From NCBI RefSeq assembly GCF_017352115.1, contig NZ_CP071448.1, positions 5,267,001 through 5,331,000 of the forward strand: 64,000 bases of DNA, written 5' to 3'. Positions within the stretch are counted from its first letter, which is position 1. The number at the start of each line of letters is the position of its first letter. The DNA is from Flavobacterium endoglycinae. Its GTDB lineage: Bacteria; Bacteroidota; Bacteroidia; Flavobacteriales; Flavobacteriaceae. The notes below the pieces were generated by a model that saw nothing but the letters and a program-made list of their open reading frames with translations, was not told the origin of the DNA and searched no databases. Below, in pieces: positions 8,609 through 16,133 of this stretch. The translations under genes and the position numbers were made by a program.

Positions 8609-9442
8609 ATGGATTGGATTACAGCCAGAGAATTTGAAGATATAACCTATAAAAAATGTAACGGAGTTGCAAGAATTGCTTTTAACAGACCAAATGTTAG
8701 AAACGCATTTAGACCTAAAACAACTTCAGAATTATACCAGGCTTTTTACGACGCACAGGAAGATACTTCAATTGGAGTAGTTTTGCTTTCTGCTGAAGGC
8801 CCTTCAACTAAAGATGGAGTTTACTCTTTCTGCAGCGGAGGTGACCAAAATGCGCGCGGACATCAAGGATATGTTGGTGATGACGGTCAGCACCGTTTGA
8901 ATATTTTAGAAGTACAGCGATTAATTCGTTTTATGCCAAAAGTTGTTATTGCTGTAGTGCCAGGCTGGGCTGTAGGCGGCGGACATAGTTTACATGTCGT
9001 TTGCGATATGACACTGGCTAGTAAGGAACACGCTATTTTTAAACAAACTGATGCTGATGTTACCAGTTTCGATGGAGGGTATGGATCTGCATACTTAGCG
9101 AAAATGGTTGGACAGAAAAAAGCCCGCGAAATTTTCTTTTTAGGAAGAAACTATTCTGCACAAGAAGCTTTTGAAATGGGAATGGTAAATGCCGTTATAC
9201 CTCATGACGAACTTGAAGCAACTGCATACGAATGGGCTCAGGAAATCCTTCAAAAATCTCCAACGTCAATCAAAATGTTGAAATTCGCTATGAATTTAAC
9301 CGATGATGGCATGGTTGGACAACAAGTATTTGCAGGAGAAGCGACTCGTTTGGCTTATATGACCGAAGAAGCAAAAGAAGGAAGAAATGCCTTTTTAGAG
9401 AAAAGAAAACCAAACTTCGGTGAAAATAAATGGATCCCGTAA
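8609..9442 (+). CDS. menB: 1,4-dihydroxy-2-naphthoyl-CoA synthase
   Basis: Closes the second ring of menaquinone by an intramolecular Claisen condensation of o-succinylbenzoyl-CoA. It is a crotonase-fold protein of 277 residues, family-typical. It has AFRPKTTSEL (substrate loop), FCSGGDQNARG (oxyanion region), PGWAVGGGHSLH and TDADVTSFDGGYGSAYLAKM, the MenB signature with the catalytic Asp, and it ends KRKPNFGENKWIP. I chose the ATG at 8609 (MDWITAREFEDI) because the 15 codons upstream look non-coding and homologues start here. menA follows after 92 bp on the same strand. Confidence 0.94.
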   Translation: MDWITAREFEDITYKKCNGVARIAFNRPNVRNAFRPKTTSELYQAFYDAQEDTSIGVVLLSAEGPSTKDGVYSFCSGGDQNARGHQGYVGDDGQHRLNILEVQRLIRFMPKVVIAVVPGWAVGGGHSLHVVCDMTLASKEHAIFKQTDADVTSFDGGYGSAYLAKMVGQKKAREIFFLGRNYSAQEAFEMGMVNAVIPHDELEATAYEWAQEILQKSPTSIKMLKFAMNLTDDGMVGQQVFAGEATRLAYMTEEAKEGRNAFLEKRKPNFGENKWIP

Positions 9443-9534
9443 ATAATTTTAGATGTCTGATTTCAGATTTTTTTAATCTTAATTTTTAAATCAGAATAAT
9501 CTAAAATCTATATTCTAAAATCTAAAATTTAAAT
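9443..9534. repeat. Short-period AT repeat between menB and menA
   Basis: The spacer is built from variants of AATCTAAAAT and of TCAGATTT. The string TCTAAAATCTAAAATTTA next to the menA start recurs near 61473-61490 before the SUI1-type gene. This looks like a dispersed low-complexity repeat rather than a promoter. Confidence 0.45.
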
Positions 9535-10497
9535 ATGAAACATTGGATTGAAGCCGCAAGACTGCGCACATTACCTTTATCAGTTTCTGGAATTATTGTT
9601 GGAAGTATATATGCGCTTTCAAATCCAACAGAAACCATTAATACTCCAACAGAAGTTTTCAGTTGGAAAATATTTGGTTTTGCCCTTTTAACAACACTTG
9701 GTTTGCAAGTATTATCTAATTTTGCCAACGATTACGGCGATGGCGTAAAAGGAACCGATAATGCTGATCGTGTTGGTCCACAGCGTGCTATTCAAAGCGG
9801 AATCATTACACCGCAAGCCATGAAAAAAGCGATAATAATTACGTCATTACTGACTTTATTATCAGCTATTACCTTGATTTATTTTGCTTTTGGAAAAGAT
9901 AACTTTGAATATTCTATCTTTTTCTTATTACTTGGAATCGCGGCAATTATTTCTGCAATTCGTTATACAGTTGGAAATTCGGCTTATGGCTATAAAGGAT
10001 TTGGCGACTTATTCGTTTTCATCTTTTTTGGTTTGGTAAGTACACTTGGAGTAAACTTTTTATATTCAAAAGAAGTAGATCCGTTATTGATTCTGCCAGC
10101 TGTTGCCATTGGTTTATTAAGTGTCGGTGTTTTAAACCTAAACAATATGCGCGACGAAGAATCCGACCGCAAATCAGGAAAAAATACAATTGTGGTTCAA
10201 ATAGGCGGCAAAAAAGCAAAAAACTATCACTTTGCTTTAATTGTAAGCGCTATGGTTTTGGTAGTTGTTTTTGCTGTTTTAAGTGATTACCGTTTAGACC
10301 AATATTTATTCTTACTAGCGTATATTCCTTTAACTAAACATTTAATTACGATTTATAAAAATCAGAATCCTAAGCTATTAGATCCTGAATTGAAAAAACT
10401 GGCATTAAGCACATTTCTGCTTTCAATACTGCTAACAATCTGTATGATTTCGTTAGCAGCAGATATTTTTGTTAACCTTTTTATGGGCGGAAGATAA
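9535..10497 (+). CDS. menA: 1,4-dihydroxy-2-naphthoate polyprenyltransferase
   Basis: An integral membrane UbiA-family prenyltransferase attaching the polyprenyl tail to 1,4-dihydroxy-2-naphthoate. The 320 residues carry about eight to nine hydrophobic segments and both Asp-rich diphosphate/Mg motifs: NDYGDGVKGTDNADR (about 62-77) and NNMRDEESDRKSGKNT (about 202-217). The N-terminal WIEAARLRTLPLSVSGI is typical of MenA. It follows menB and may share its transcript; the spacer holds AT repeats and no terminator. Confidence 0.94.
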   Translation: MKHWIEAARLRTLPLSVSGIIVGSIYALSNPTETINTPTEVFSWKIFGFALLTTLGLQVLSNFANDYGDGVKGTDNADRVGPQRAIQSGIITPQAMKKAIIITSLLTLLSAITLIYFAFGKDNFEYSIFFLLLGIAAIISAIRYTVGNSAYGYKGFGDLFVFIFFGLVSTLGVNFLYSKEVDPLLILPAVAIGLLSVGVLNLNNMRDEESDRKSGKNTIVVQIGGKKAKNYHFALIVSAMVLVVVFAVLSDYRLDQYLFLLAYIPLTKHLITIYKNQNPKLLDPELKKLALSTFLLSILLTICMISLAADIFVNLFMGGR

Positions 10498-10529
10498 ACT
10501 CAAGTTTAACTTAAAAAAATGTATTAAAA

Positions 10530-11207
10530 ATGAAAATAACCTATTACGGACACGCAGCTTTAGGAATTGAAGTAGGAGGAAAACATATTATTGTTGACCC
10601 ATTTATTACAGGAAACCCTGCCGCGGCGCATGTCGATATAAAATCATTAAAAGCAGATTATATCCTGCTTACACACGCACACGGAGATCACGTTCTGGAT
10701 GTTGAAGCTATTGCAAAAGCAACCAATGCAGTGATTGTTTCAAATGCAGAAATTGCAAGCTATTACGCAAAATTAGGTTTTAACAGCCACCCAATGAATC
10801 ATGGCGGAAGCTGGAAATTCGATTTTGGGAAAGTAAAATACGTAAATGCTATTCATTCTAGTTCTTTTCCTGACGGAAGTTACGGCGGAAATCCCGGCGG
10901 TTTTGTAATCGAAGGCGAGCACAAAAACATTTACATTGCAGGCGATACCGCTCTTACAATGGATATGAAATTGATCCCAATGCGTACAAAATTAGATTTA
11001 GCCATTCTTCCTATTGGTAATAATTTCACAATGGATGTTGAAGATGCTATCATCGCTTCAGATTTTGTAGAATGCGATAAAGTTCTAGGATATCACTTTG
11101 ATACTTTTGGCTATATCGAAATCAACCATGAAGAATCAATTCGTAAATTTTTCGATAAAGGAAAAGATTTAATGCTTTTAGCAATCGGAGAATCAATAGA
11201 ATTATAA
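10530..11207 (+). CDS. UPF0173-type metal-dependent hydrolase
   Basis: A metallo-beta-lactamase-fold protein of 225 residues, the usual UPF0173 (YtkL-like) length. The metal motif THAHGDHVLD (HxHxDH, about 48-57) is intact, with a later His in SNAEIASYYAKLGFNSHPMNH and Asp in YIAGDTALTMDM. It begins MKITYYGHAALGIE, typical of the family. The substrate is unknown. It is 32 bp downstream of menA, so probably co-transcribed, although no function in quinone synthesis is established. Confidence 0.88.
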   Translation: MKITYYGHAALGIEVGGKHIIVDPFITGNPAAAHVDIKSLKADYILLTHAHGDHVLDVEAIAKATNAVIVSNAEIASYYAKLGFNSHPMNHGGSWKFDFGKVKYVNAIHSSSFPDGSYGGNPGGFVIEGEHKNIYIAGDTALTMDMKLIPMRTKLDLAILPIGNNFTMDVEDAIIASDFVECDKVLGYHFDTFGYIEINHEESIRKFFDKGKDLMLLAIGESIEL

Positions 11208-11213
11208 TAAGGA

Positions 11214-11298
11214 GCTAATCCCGCTATCCGCTATATCTTTTGTGCCTTTCCGTTCTTTGTGGACAGGCACAAAAGGATATCGCTTCTATCGGGGCTAG
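11214..11298. repeat. 85-bp imperfect palindromic intergenic element
   Basis: The left arm (11214-11246, ending TCTTTTGTGCC) and right arm (11266-11298, starting GGCACAAAAGGATATC) pair along roughly 33 bp with a few mismatches around a 19-nt loop. It fills the space between the hydrolase and the TPR gene and is clearly more GC-rich than its surroundings. It resembles REP-like intergenic elements seen in Flavobacterium genomes; that comparison is from memory. A longer reading frame of the next gene runs through it, and I treat that extension as spurious. Confidence 0.7.
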
Positions 11299-11360
11299 GG
11301 CACTGGTTTTCATCACAAATTATTTTTACTACATTATTCAAATCTCATATCGTTCAGAAT

Positions 11361-12563
11361 ATGAATTTCAAAAGAATATTTCTAATCCTTTTACTGGCTT
11401 CAACCGGAAGTACTTTCGCTCAGAAAGACGGTTATTGGGATAAAGAACGTGCCACAACCAAAGAAATCATGGTTTCTGCTGGCGAAAGAACTATCATTAA
11501 AACCGAAGATCTTCCCGTTGGAACTACCGAAATTGTCTACAGAATCACACTTTTAGATAAAAACCAGCAAATGGCAAATAGTTTGGTTTCGCTTTTAAAA
11601 GCAATTCCAGATCCATACGGAATTGGTCAAGGATCTGCCGGAGCCGTGTTTTTAATGTCTAAAATTTCTGGTGACGATCAATGCACATATTCATTATTTA
11701 CTTCAGATGCCAATGCAAAAAAATATAAAACAGACGGAAAAGTAGATTCAGCCTGTTTTTCGCAGTCAGAACCAGTAAGTAAAGACGCTAAAAGAATTTC
11801 ACTCGATAAAAATTCGTGTTTAAAACAAAACACAACTTCTATATGGTTTGGTTTTGAAAGCAAAAACTGGTTTTTAAGTCAGAAAATCGTTCTGGAAGTT
11901 GTGCCTTGGGTAGATACAAAACTAAACAGAGGCTGGAATCAGGGTAACAAAAACGAAATCATCAGTTTGTGCAAAACGTCGACAATGGCACAGAAAATGG
12001 CCAATTCAGATGATTTTTGCGTTTGTATTCTTGATAAAATCATGAAGCAATATCGTTATGGCGAATTTCAGAAATTGTTAGCCGTAGAAAAAACGAAAGT
12101 ATATAAAGATTTTGGAAATGCCTGTTATAATGATGCCGACATTTCTAAAAACATTTATAATGATTTACGAAATCAAGCTGCAACATTAATCAAACAGCAG
12201 AAATACAACGAAGCCATTCAAAAAATAAGCACGATAATAAATGACGGAAAAGCAACAGCATTAGATTACAGTACAATTGGATACTCTTATATTCTAACCA
12301 AACAATATGCGAAAGCTTTGAAATTTCTGCAAGAAGGCGAAAAATTGGACGATACTGAATTATTGGTAAAACTAAATCTAGCGCATGTTTATTTAGTAAG
12401 CAATAATTATAGTGATGCCAAAGCCATTTACAAAAAGTATCAGGATCAAAACGTAACTGATAATGTAAGCTGGAAAGAAAAAACAAAACAAGATTTTGCT
12501 GTTTTCGAAAAAGCTGGTCTGCCATCAAAAGATTTCGAAAAAATATTAAAATTATACCATTAA
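11361..12563 (+). CDS. Secreted TPR-repeat protein of unknown function
   Basis: A 400-residue protein starting at the ATG at 11361, where a clear signal peptide begins (MNFKRIFLILLLASTGSTFAQ). An upstream in-frame extension exists but crosses the palindromic element. The N-terminal two thirds is a globular region with several cysteines (DDFCVCILDKIM) and no recognised fold. The C-terminal part (about 290-400) has tetratricopeptide-like repeats (YNEAIQKISTIINDGKATAL, YAKALKFLQEGEKLDDTELL). It lies 31 bp before menC but shares no obvious role. Confidence 0.75.
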   Translation: MNFKRIFLILLLASTGSTFAQKDGYWDKERATTKEIMVSAGERTIIKTEDLPVGTTEIVYRITLLDKNQQMANSLVSLLKAIPDPYGIGQGSAGAVFLMSKISGDDQCTYSLFTSDANAKKYKTDGKVDSACFSQSEPVSKDAKRISLDKNSCLKQNTTSIWFGFESKNWFLSQKIVLEVVPWVDTKLNRGWNQGNKNEIISLCKTSTMAQKMANSDDFCVCILDKIMKQYRYGEFQKLLAVEKTKVYKDFGNACYNDADISKNIYNDLRNQAATLIKQQKYNEAIQKISTIINDGKATALDYSTIGYSYILTKQYAKALKFLQEGEKLDDTELLVKLNLAHVYLVSNNYSDAKAIYKKYQDQNVTDNVSWKEKTKQDFAVFEKAGLPSKDFEKILKLYH

Positions 12564-12594
12564 GCTTAGTCTCTTATAACTTAGCAACTTAAAA

Positions 12595-13635
12595 ATGAAA
12601 GCCAGTTATTACAAATACATGCTCGAATTCAAAGTTCCGTCTGGTACTTCGAGAGGAATTATGACCCAAAAAGAAACCTGGTTTATTGTTTTGGAAAAAA
12701 ACGGTAAAAAAGGAATAGGAGAGTGCGGTATTTTACGAGGTTTAAGTGCTGATGACCGAGATGATTATGAAGAAAAACTAAAATGGACCTGTGATAATAT
12801 TCATTTGGGAGAAGTAGCTTTATGGAATGCTTTATTAGAATTTCCTTCCATTCAGTTTGGTGTAGAAATGGCTTTTTTATCCTTGAAAAGTGAAACTCCT
12901 TATTTGTTATTTCCTTCAGAATTTACCAATATGACAAAATCAATTGATATAAATGGTTTGGTTTGGATGGGAGAAGCGTCATACATGAAACAGCAGATCG
13001 AAGCCAAATTAAGGGATGGTTTTAAATGTATTAAACTCAAAATTGGCGCTATCGATTTTGATAAAGAATTAGAATTATTACAATTTATAAGAAGTCATTT
13101 TTCTGCAGAACAAATTGAAATTAGAGTAGATGCAAATGGCGCTTTCCCTATAAGCGAAGCTTTAGATAAATTGAATCAGTTAAATGTATTTCAATTGCAT
13201 AGTATTGAACAGCCAATTAAAAAAGGAAATTTACAAGCGATGGCAGATTTATGCCAGCAGACGCCTTTCCCAATTGCATTGGATGAAGAATTAATTGGTG
13301 TTTTTTCGTTTCAAGCTAAAGAAGCATTACTTCAAAAAATAAAACCACAATACATCATTTTAAAACCAAGTTTTGTGGGAGGTTTAAAAGGAACAAAAGA
13401 ATGGATTTCTCTGGCTGAAAAATACAACATTGGCTGGTGGATTACATCGGCATTAGAAAGTAATATTGGTTTAAATGCTATCGCACAATGGACTTTTACC
13501 TTAAATTCAGATATGCCGCAAGGATTGGGAACAGGTGCATTGTATACAAACAATTTTGATTGTCCGTTAAAAGTTTCAAGAGGACAATTGTGGTATGATA
13601 AAACTGAAAATTGGGATTCGAGTTTTTTTAGTTAA
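12595..13635 (+). CDS. menC: o-Succinylbenzoate synthase
   Basis: An enolase-superfamily dehydratase making o-succinylbenzoate from SHCHC in menaquinone synthesis. At 346 residues it has the family layout: capping domain (about 1-105) and TIM barrel with the KxK catalytic lysines (CIKLKIG), metal ligands in RVDANG, SIEQP and ALDEE, and the second-side lysine in ILKPSFVGG. The sequence resembles dipeptide epimerases too, as for all members, but the linkage with menD, menB and menA supports MenC. No menE follows; the next gene is convergent. Confidence 0.9.
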   Translation: MKASYYKYMLEFKVPSGTSRGIMTQKETWFIVLEKNGKKGIGECGILRGLSADDRDDYEEKLKWTCDNIHLGEVALWNALLEFPSIQFGVEMAFLSLKSETPYLLFPSEFTNMTKSIDINGLVWMGEASYMKQQIEAKLRDGFKCIKLKIGAIDFDKELELLQFIRSHFSAEQIEIRVDANGAFPISEALDKLNQLNVFQLHSIEQPIKKGNLQAMADLCQQTPFPIALDEELIGVFSFQAKEALLQKIKPQYIILKPSFVGGLKGTKEWISLAEKYNIGWWITSALESNIGLNAIAQWTFTLNSDMPQGLGTGALYTNNFDCPLKVSRGQLWYDKTENWDSSFFS

Positions 13636-13673
13636 GAAAAGAAGGCATTCAAACAGCTTTTCTAATTTCTATT

Positions 13674-14216
13674 TTATTCTTTACCGCCAAGTAGACTTTC
13701 ATGCCAGTCTTTCAATTCCTGCCATCTGCCTTCGTAAGCAAATAAAGATTGTTTTGCCCAAGTACTTGGGTTGTGAATCGCGTAATTTTCGCCACCTGCA
13801 TCCAAAATAGATTGTAATTTTTCTGTAGACGCTTCAGAAAGATCGCGCCAAGTTAGAATTCCAGCTTCATGAAATAAACTTTCAATTTTAGGACCTATTC
13901 CTTCAACAATTTTCAAATCATTTTCCTTTATATTTTTTCCTAAAACATTCGAAGCTGTTATAGCATCAAATGGTGGTGGAACTTCGGCAATAATTACTTT
14001 TGGAGCTTTTGTTTTTCGTTTTGAAAGTAAATCTGCTTCCAAAGTATCTATTTTTTTCGTTAAGCTTTTTGTATGTGCTTTAGAGGCATCTAAATCTGCC
14101 TGAAGAGATGCTACAAGTGCATCATCATTTTTTGAGTTCAGTTTTCCTAGTAAATAACCTAGGATTCCGCAAAATAAACCCGCTAAAATTGGTATTAAAA
14201 TACAGGGTAAATTCAT
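13674..14216 (-). CDS. Membrane-anchored protein with C-terminal helix-hairpin-helix domain
   Basis: A 180-residue protein with an N-terminal membrane helix (about 4-24), a Lys/Asp-rich coiled-coil region (about 30-70), and a C-terminal domain (about 95-180) containing LKIVEGIGPKIESLFHEAGI, a helix-hairpin-helix as in non-specific DNA-binding proteins. The end (TWAKQSLFAYEGRWQELKDWHESL) resembles a conserved tail on similar Bacteroidetes proteins. A membrane protein with a DNA-binding-type hairpin is unusual; the function is unknown. It is probably co-transcribed with the 34-residue peptide 50 bp upstream. Confidence 0.7.
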   Translation of the reverse strand: MNLPCILIPILAGLFCGILGYLLGKLNSKNDDALVASLQADLDASKAHTKSLTKKIDTLEADLLSKRKTKAPKVIIAEVPPPFDAITASNVLGKNIKENDLKIVEGIGPKIESLFHEAGILTWRDLSEASTEKLQSILDAGGENYAIHNPSTWAKQSLFAYEGRWQELKDWHESLLGGKE

Positions 14217-14266
14217 GATACAATATTTTAGTTATGTATGTAAGTACTGTTCTTTTATTTTTCACT

Positions 14267-14371
14267 TCAAGGGATTTCAGTATCACAATTACAGCAGAAT
14301 TTCAGATATAAAATAGTGCCTAAAACAATACTAAGAACAATACCAATTAGATAAAGTGCTTTTTTAGACAT
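14267..14371 (-). CDS. 34-residue membrane peptide with CCNC motif
   Basis: ATG (14369-14371 on the minus strand) opens 34 codons ending TGA at 14267-14269. The peptide is MSKK, a hydrophobic helix (ALYLIGIVLSIVLGTILYL), then KFCCNCDTEIP. The start and the Cys cluster resemble, from memory, the N-terminal anchors of some OmpA-like proteins in Flavobacterium, but here a stop follows directly and no OmpA domain is present. A TAAATTTG -7 box lies 24 bp upstream. It precedes the helix-hairpin-helix membrane protein, so the two may act together. Confidence 0.55.
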   Translation of the reverse strand: MSKKALYLIGIVLSIVLGTILYLKFCCNCDTEIP

Positions 14372-14394
14372 GGCTTTTGATTCTATGGTTCTAT

Positions 14395-14402
14395 CAAATT
14401 TA
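14395..14402 (-). promoter_or_regulatory. -7 box for the 34-aa peptide operon
   Basis: CAAATTTA (TAAATTTG on the minus strand) matches TAnnTTTG and stands 24-31 bp before the small gene's start codon. No clear -33 TTG. Confidence 0.4.
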
Positions 14403-14565
14403 CTCAAAATAAAAATTTTAATATGTTAATAATCAGGTAAATTGGTTTTAAATTTATAAGATACTATCTCAAAATTAAGAATTTTAAGAGGCATCAAATT
14501 TGATTTTTTGACTCTTTGACTTAATTAAATTAAGTAACTTGCAGTAAAATTAATTTAGACCCAAA

Positions 14566-15042
14566 ATGCTCGAAATAGAAAGAAAGTTTCTTATAAAATC
14601 AGATGATTTTAAAGAACAAGCTTTTGCAAAAAATAAAATTGCACAAGGATATTTGAGTTCAATTCCGGAAAGAACAGTTCGTGTTAGAATCAAAGGAGAA
14701 AAAGCGTTTTTAACTATAAAAGGTATTGGACATCAGGGCGGTATGTCACGTTTTGAATGGGAAAATCAAATTCCAATTGACGAAGCTGTCGAATTGCTTA
14801 AACTCTGTGAAAAAGGAAAAATTGAGAAAACCCGATACGAAATTAAATCGGGTAACCACATTTTTGAAGTGGATGAATTCTACGGCGAAAACGAAGGTTT
14901 AATTATGGCCGAAATCGAACTTCAATCTGAAACAGAAGACTTTGATAAACCACAATGGCTGGGCGAAGAAGTTACCAATGACGAAAGATACTACAATGCC
15001 TATTTAAGTAAAAATCCTTTTAAAAATTGGGCAAAAGAATAA
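14566..15042 (+). CDS. CYTH-domain protein (triphosphate tunnel metalloenzyme)
   Basis: A 158-residue protein beginning LEIERKFLI, the ExExK motif that defines CYTH enzymes. Alternating charged residues follow (RVRIKGEKAFLTIKG, RFEWENQIP, RYEIKSGNHIFEVDEF, AEIELQSE), as expected for the eight-strand tunnel that binds triphosphates and metal. Members hydrolyse inorganic triphosphate or thiamine triphosphate, or cyclise ATP; simple bacterial stand-alone forms like this one are most often triphosphatases. Four bases separate it from the YpdA-like gene, so they are co-transcribed. TTG (14516-14518) and TAACTTG (14535-14541) form a possible promoter. Confidence 0.88.
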   Translation: MLEIERKFLIKSDDFKEQAFAKNKIAQGYLSSIPERTVRVRIKGEKAFLTIKGIGHQGGMSRFEWENQIPIDEAVELLKLCEKGKIEKTRYEIKSGNHIFEVDEFYGENEGLIMAEIELQSETEDFDKPQWLGEEVTNDERYYNAYLSKNPFKNWAKE

Positions 15043-15045
15043 CTT

Positions 15046-16014
15046 ATGACAGATCAATATGATTTAATTATTGTAGGAGGCGGCCCTATTGGACTTGCTT
15101 GCGCAATAGAAGCACAAAAGAAAAATTTACATTACTTAATTATAGAAAAAGGCGCGCTGGTAAATAGTATTTTCAATTACCCACTGTATATGACCTTTTT
15201 TTCTACTGCTGAAAGACTTGAAATTGGAGATATTCCATTCAATTGTCTAGCACCAAAACCAGGCCGACAAGAAGCTTTAGAATACTATCGAAACATACAC
15301 CGTTATTTTAATTTCAAAATTCATTTATTTGAAAAAGTAACAGAAATTAAGAAAAATCAAACTTCAGTTTTTGAAGTTACAACCAATAAAAATTCAAACA
15401 AAGCTAAAAATGTGGTTATAGCAACTGGTTTTTATGACATTCCGATTACAATGAATGTAAAAGGAGAAGAGCTTTCAAAAGTGCGTCATTACTATAAGGA
15501 AGCTCATGAATATGCTTTTAGAAATATTTTGGTTGTTGGAGCCAATAATTCATCTGTTGATGCAGCCTTGGAATGCTGGCGAAAAGGAGCAAACGTAACT
15601 ATGGTGATTCGTAAAAACGAGATCAACAATAGAGTGAAATATTGGGTAAAACCCGATGTTGAAAACCGAATTGCCGAAGGAAGTATTAAAGCGTATTTTC
15701 AATCCAACATTACAGAAATAAGAGAAAACGAAGTGGAGATTGAAACGCCAGAAGGAAAAGTTACAATTGAAAATGATTTTGTTCTGGCCTTAACAGGCTA
15801 CAAACCAGATTTGAATTTCTTGGAAAAAATGGGAATTCAGCTTTCTGATGATGAGCTAAAAATTCCGGTATATAATCCTGAAACTATGGAAACGAATGTC
15901 GAAGGTTTATTCTTGGCAGGTGTGGTTTGCGGTGGAATGCAGACACATAAATGGTTTATTGAAAACTCAAGAATCCATGCCAATATGATTGTGGATTATA
16001 TTACTTCAAAATAA
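15046..16014 (+). CDS. YpdA-like bacillithiol disulfide reductase
   Basis: A 322-residue FAD/NADPH oxidoreductase of the YpdA type. The FAD Rossmann motif is VGGGPIGLACA (about 10-20). The characteristic FNYPLYMTFFSTAERLEIG follows, then the NADPH motif VVGANNSSVDAALE (about 164-177) and a C-terminal FAD contact LFLAGVVCGG. In Firmicutes YpdA (Bdr) reduces oxidised bacillithiol; Flavobacteriia are known to make bacillithiol, so this role is plausible. It lacks the thioredoxin-reductase CxxC, consistent with YpdA. It is in an operon with the CYTH protein. Confidence 0.87.
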   Translation: MTDQYDLIIVGGGPIGLACAIEAQKKNLHYLIIEKGALVNSIFNYPLYMTFFSTAERLEIGDIPFNCLAPKPGRQEALEYYRNIHRYFNFKIHLFEKVTEIKKNQTSVFEVTTNKNSNKAKNVVIATGFYDIPITMNVKGEELSKVRHYYKEAHEYAFRNILVVGANNSSVDAALECWRKGANVTMVIRKNEINNRVKYWVKPDVENRIAEGSIKAYFQSNITEIRENEVEIETPEGKVTIENDFVLALTGYKPDLNFLEKMGIQLSDDELKIPVYNPETMETNVEGLFLAGVVCGGMQTHKWFIENSRIHANMIVDYITSK

Positions 16015-16020
16015 TTTTAA

Positions 16021-16122
16021 CCACGAATTTCAAATTTTTTTGTCACATCGAGCGGAGTCGAGGTGTTATAGCGTTCTCGACTACGCTCGAACTAACAAAA
16101 GATTAATTCATGAAATTCGTGG
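16021..16122. repeat. Nested inverted repeats between convergent genes
   Basis: Outer arms CCACGAATTTCA (16021-16032) and TGAAATTCGTGG (16111-16122) are perfect complements. Inside lies a second hairpin, CGAGCGGAGTCGAG (16049-16062) with CTCGACTACGCTCG (16076-16089), one mismatch. The inner sequence is far more GC-rich than its surroundings. The layout suggests one palindromic repeat inserted in another. It may also act as terminator for ypdA-like (+) and selO (-). Confidence 0.7.
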
Positions 16123-16133
16123 CAAATAAAAAA

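Noticed and set aside
11240..11443. Plus-strand frame beginning within the palindromic element
   Set aside because: Overlaps the signal peptide region of the TPR protein in another phase and has no coding features.
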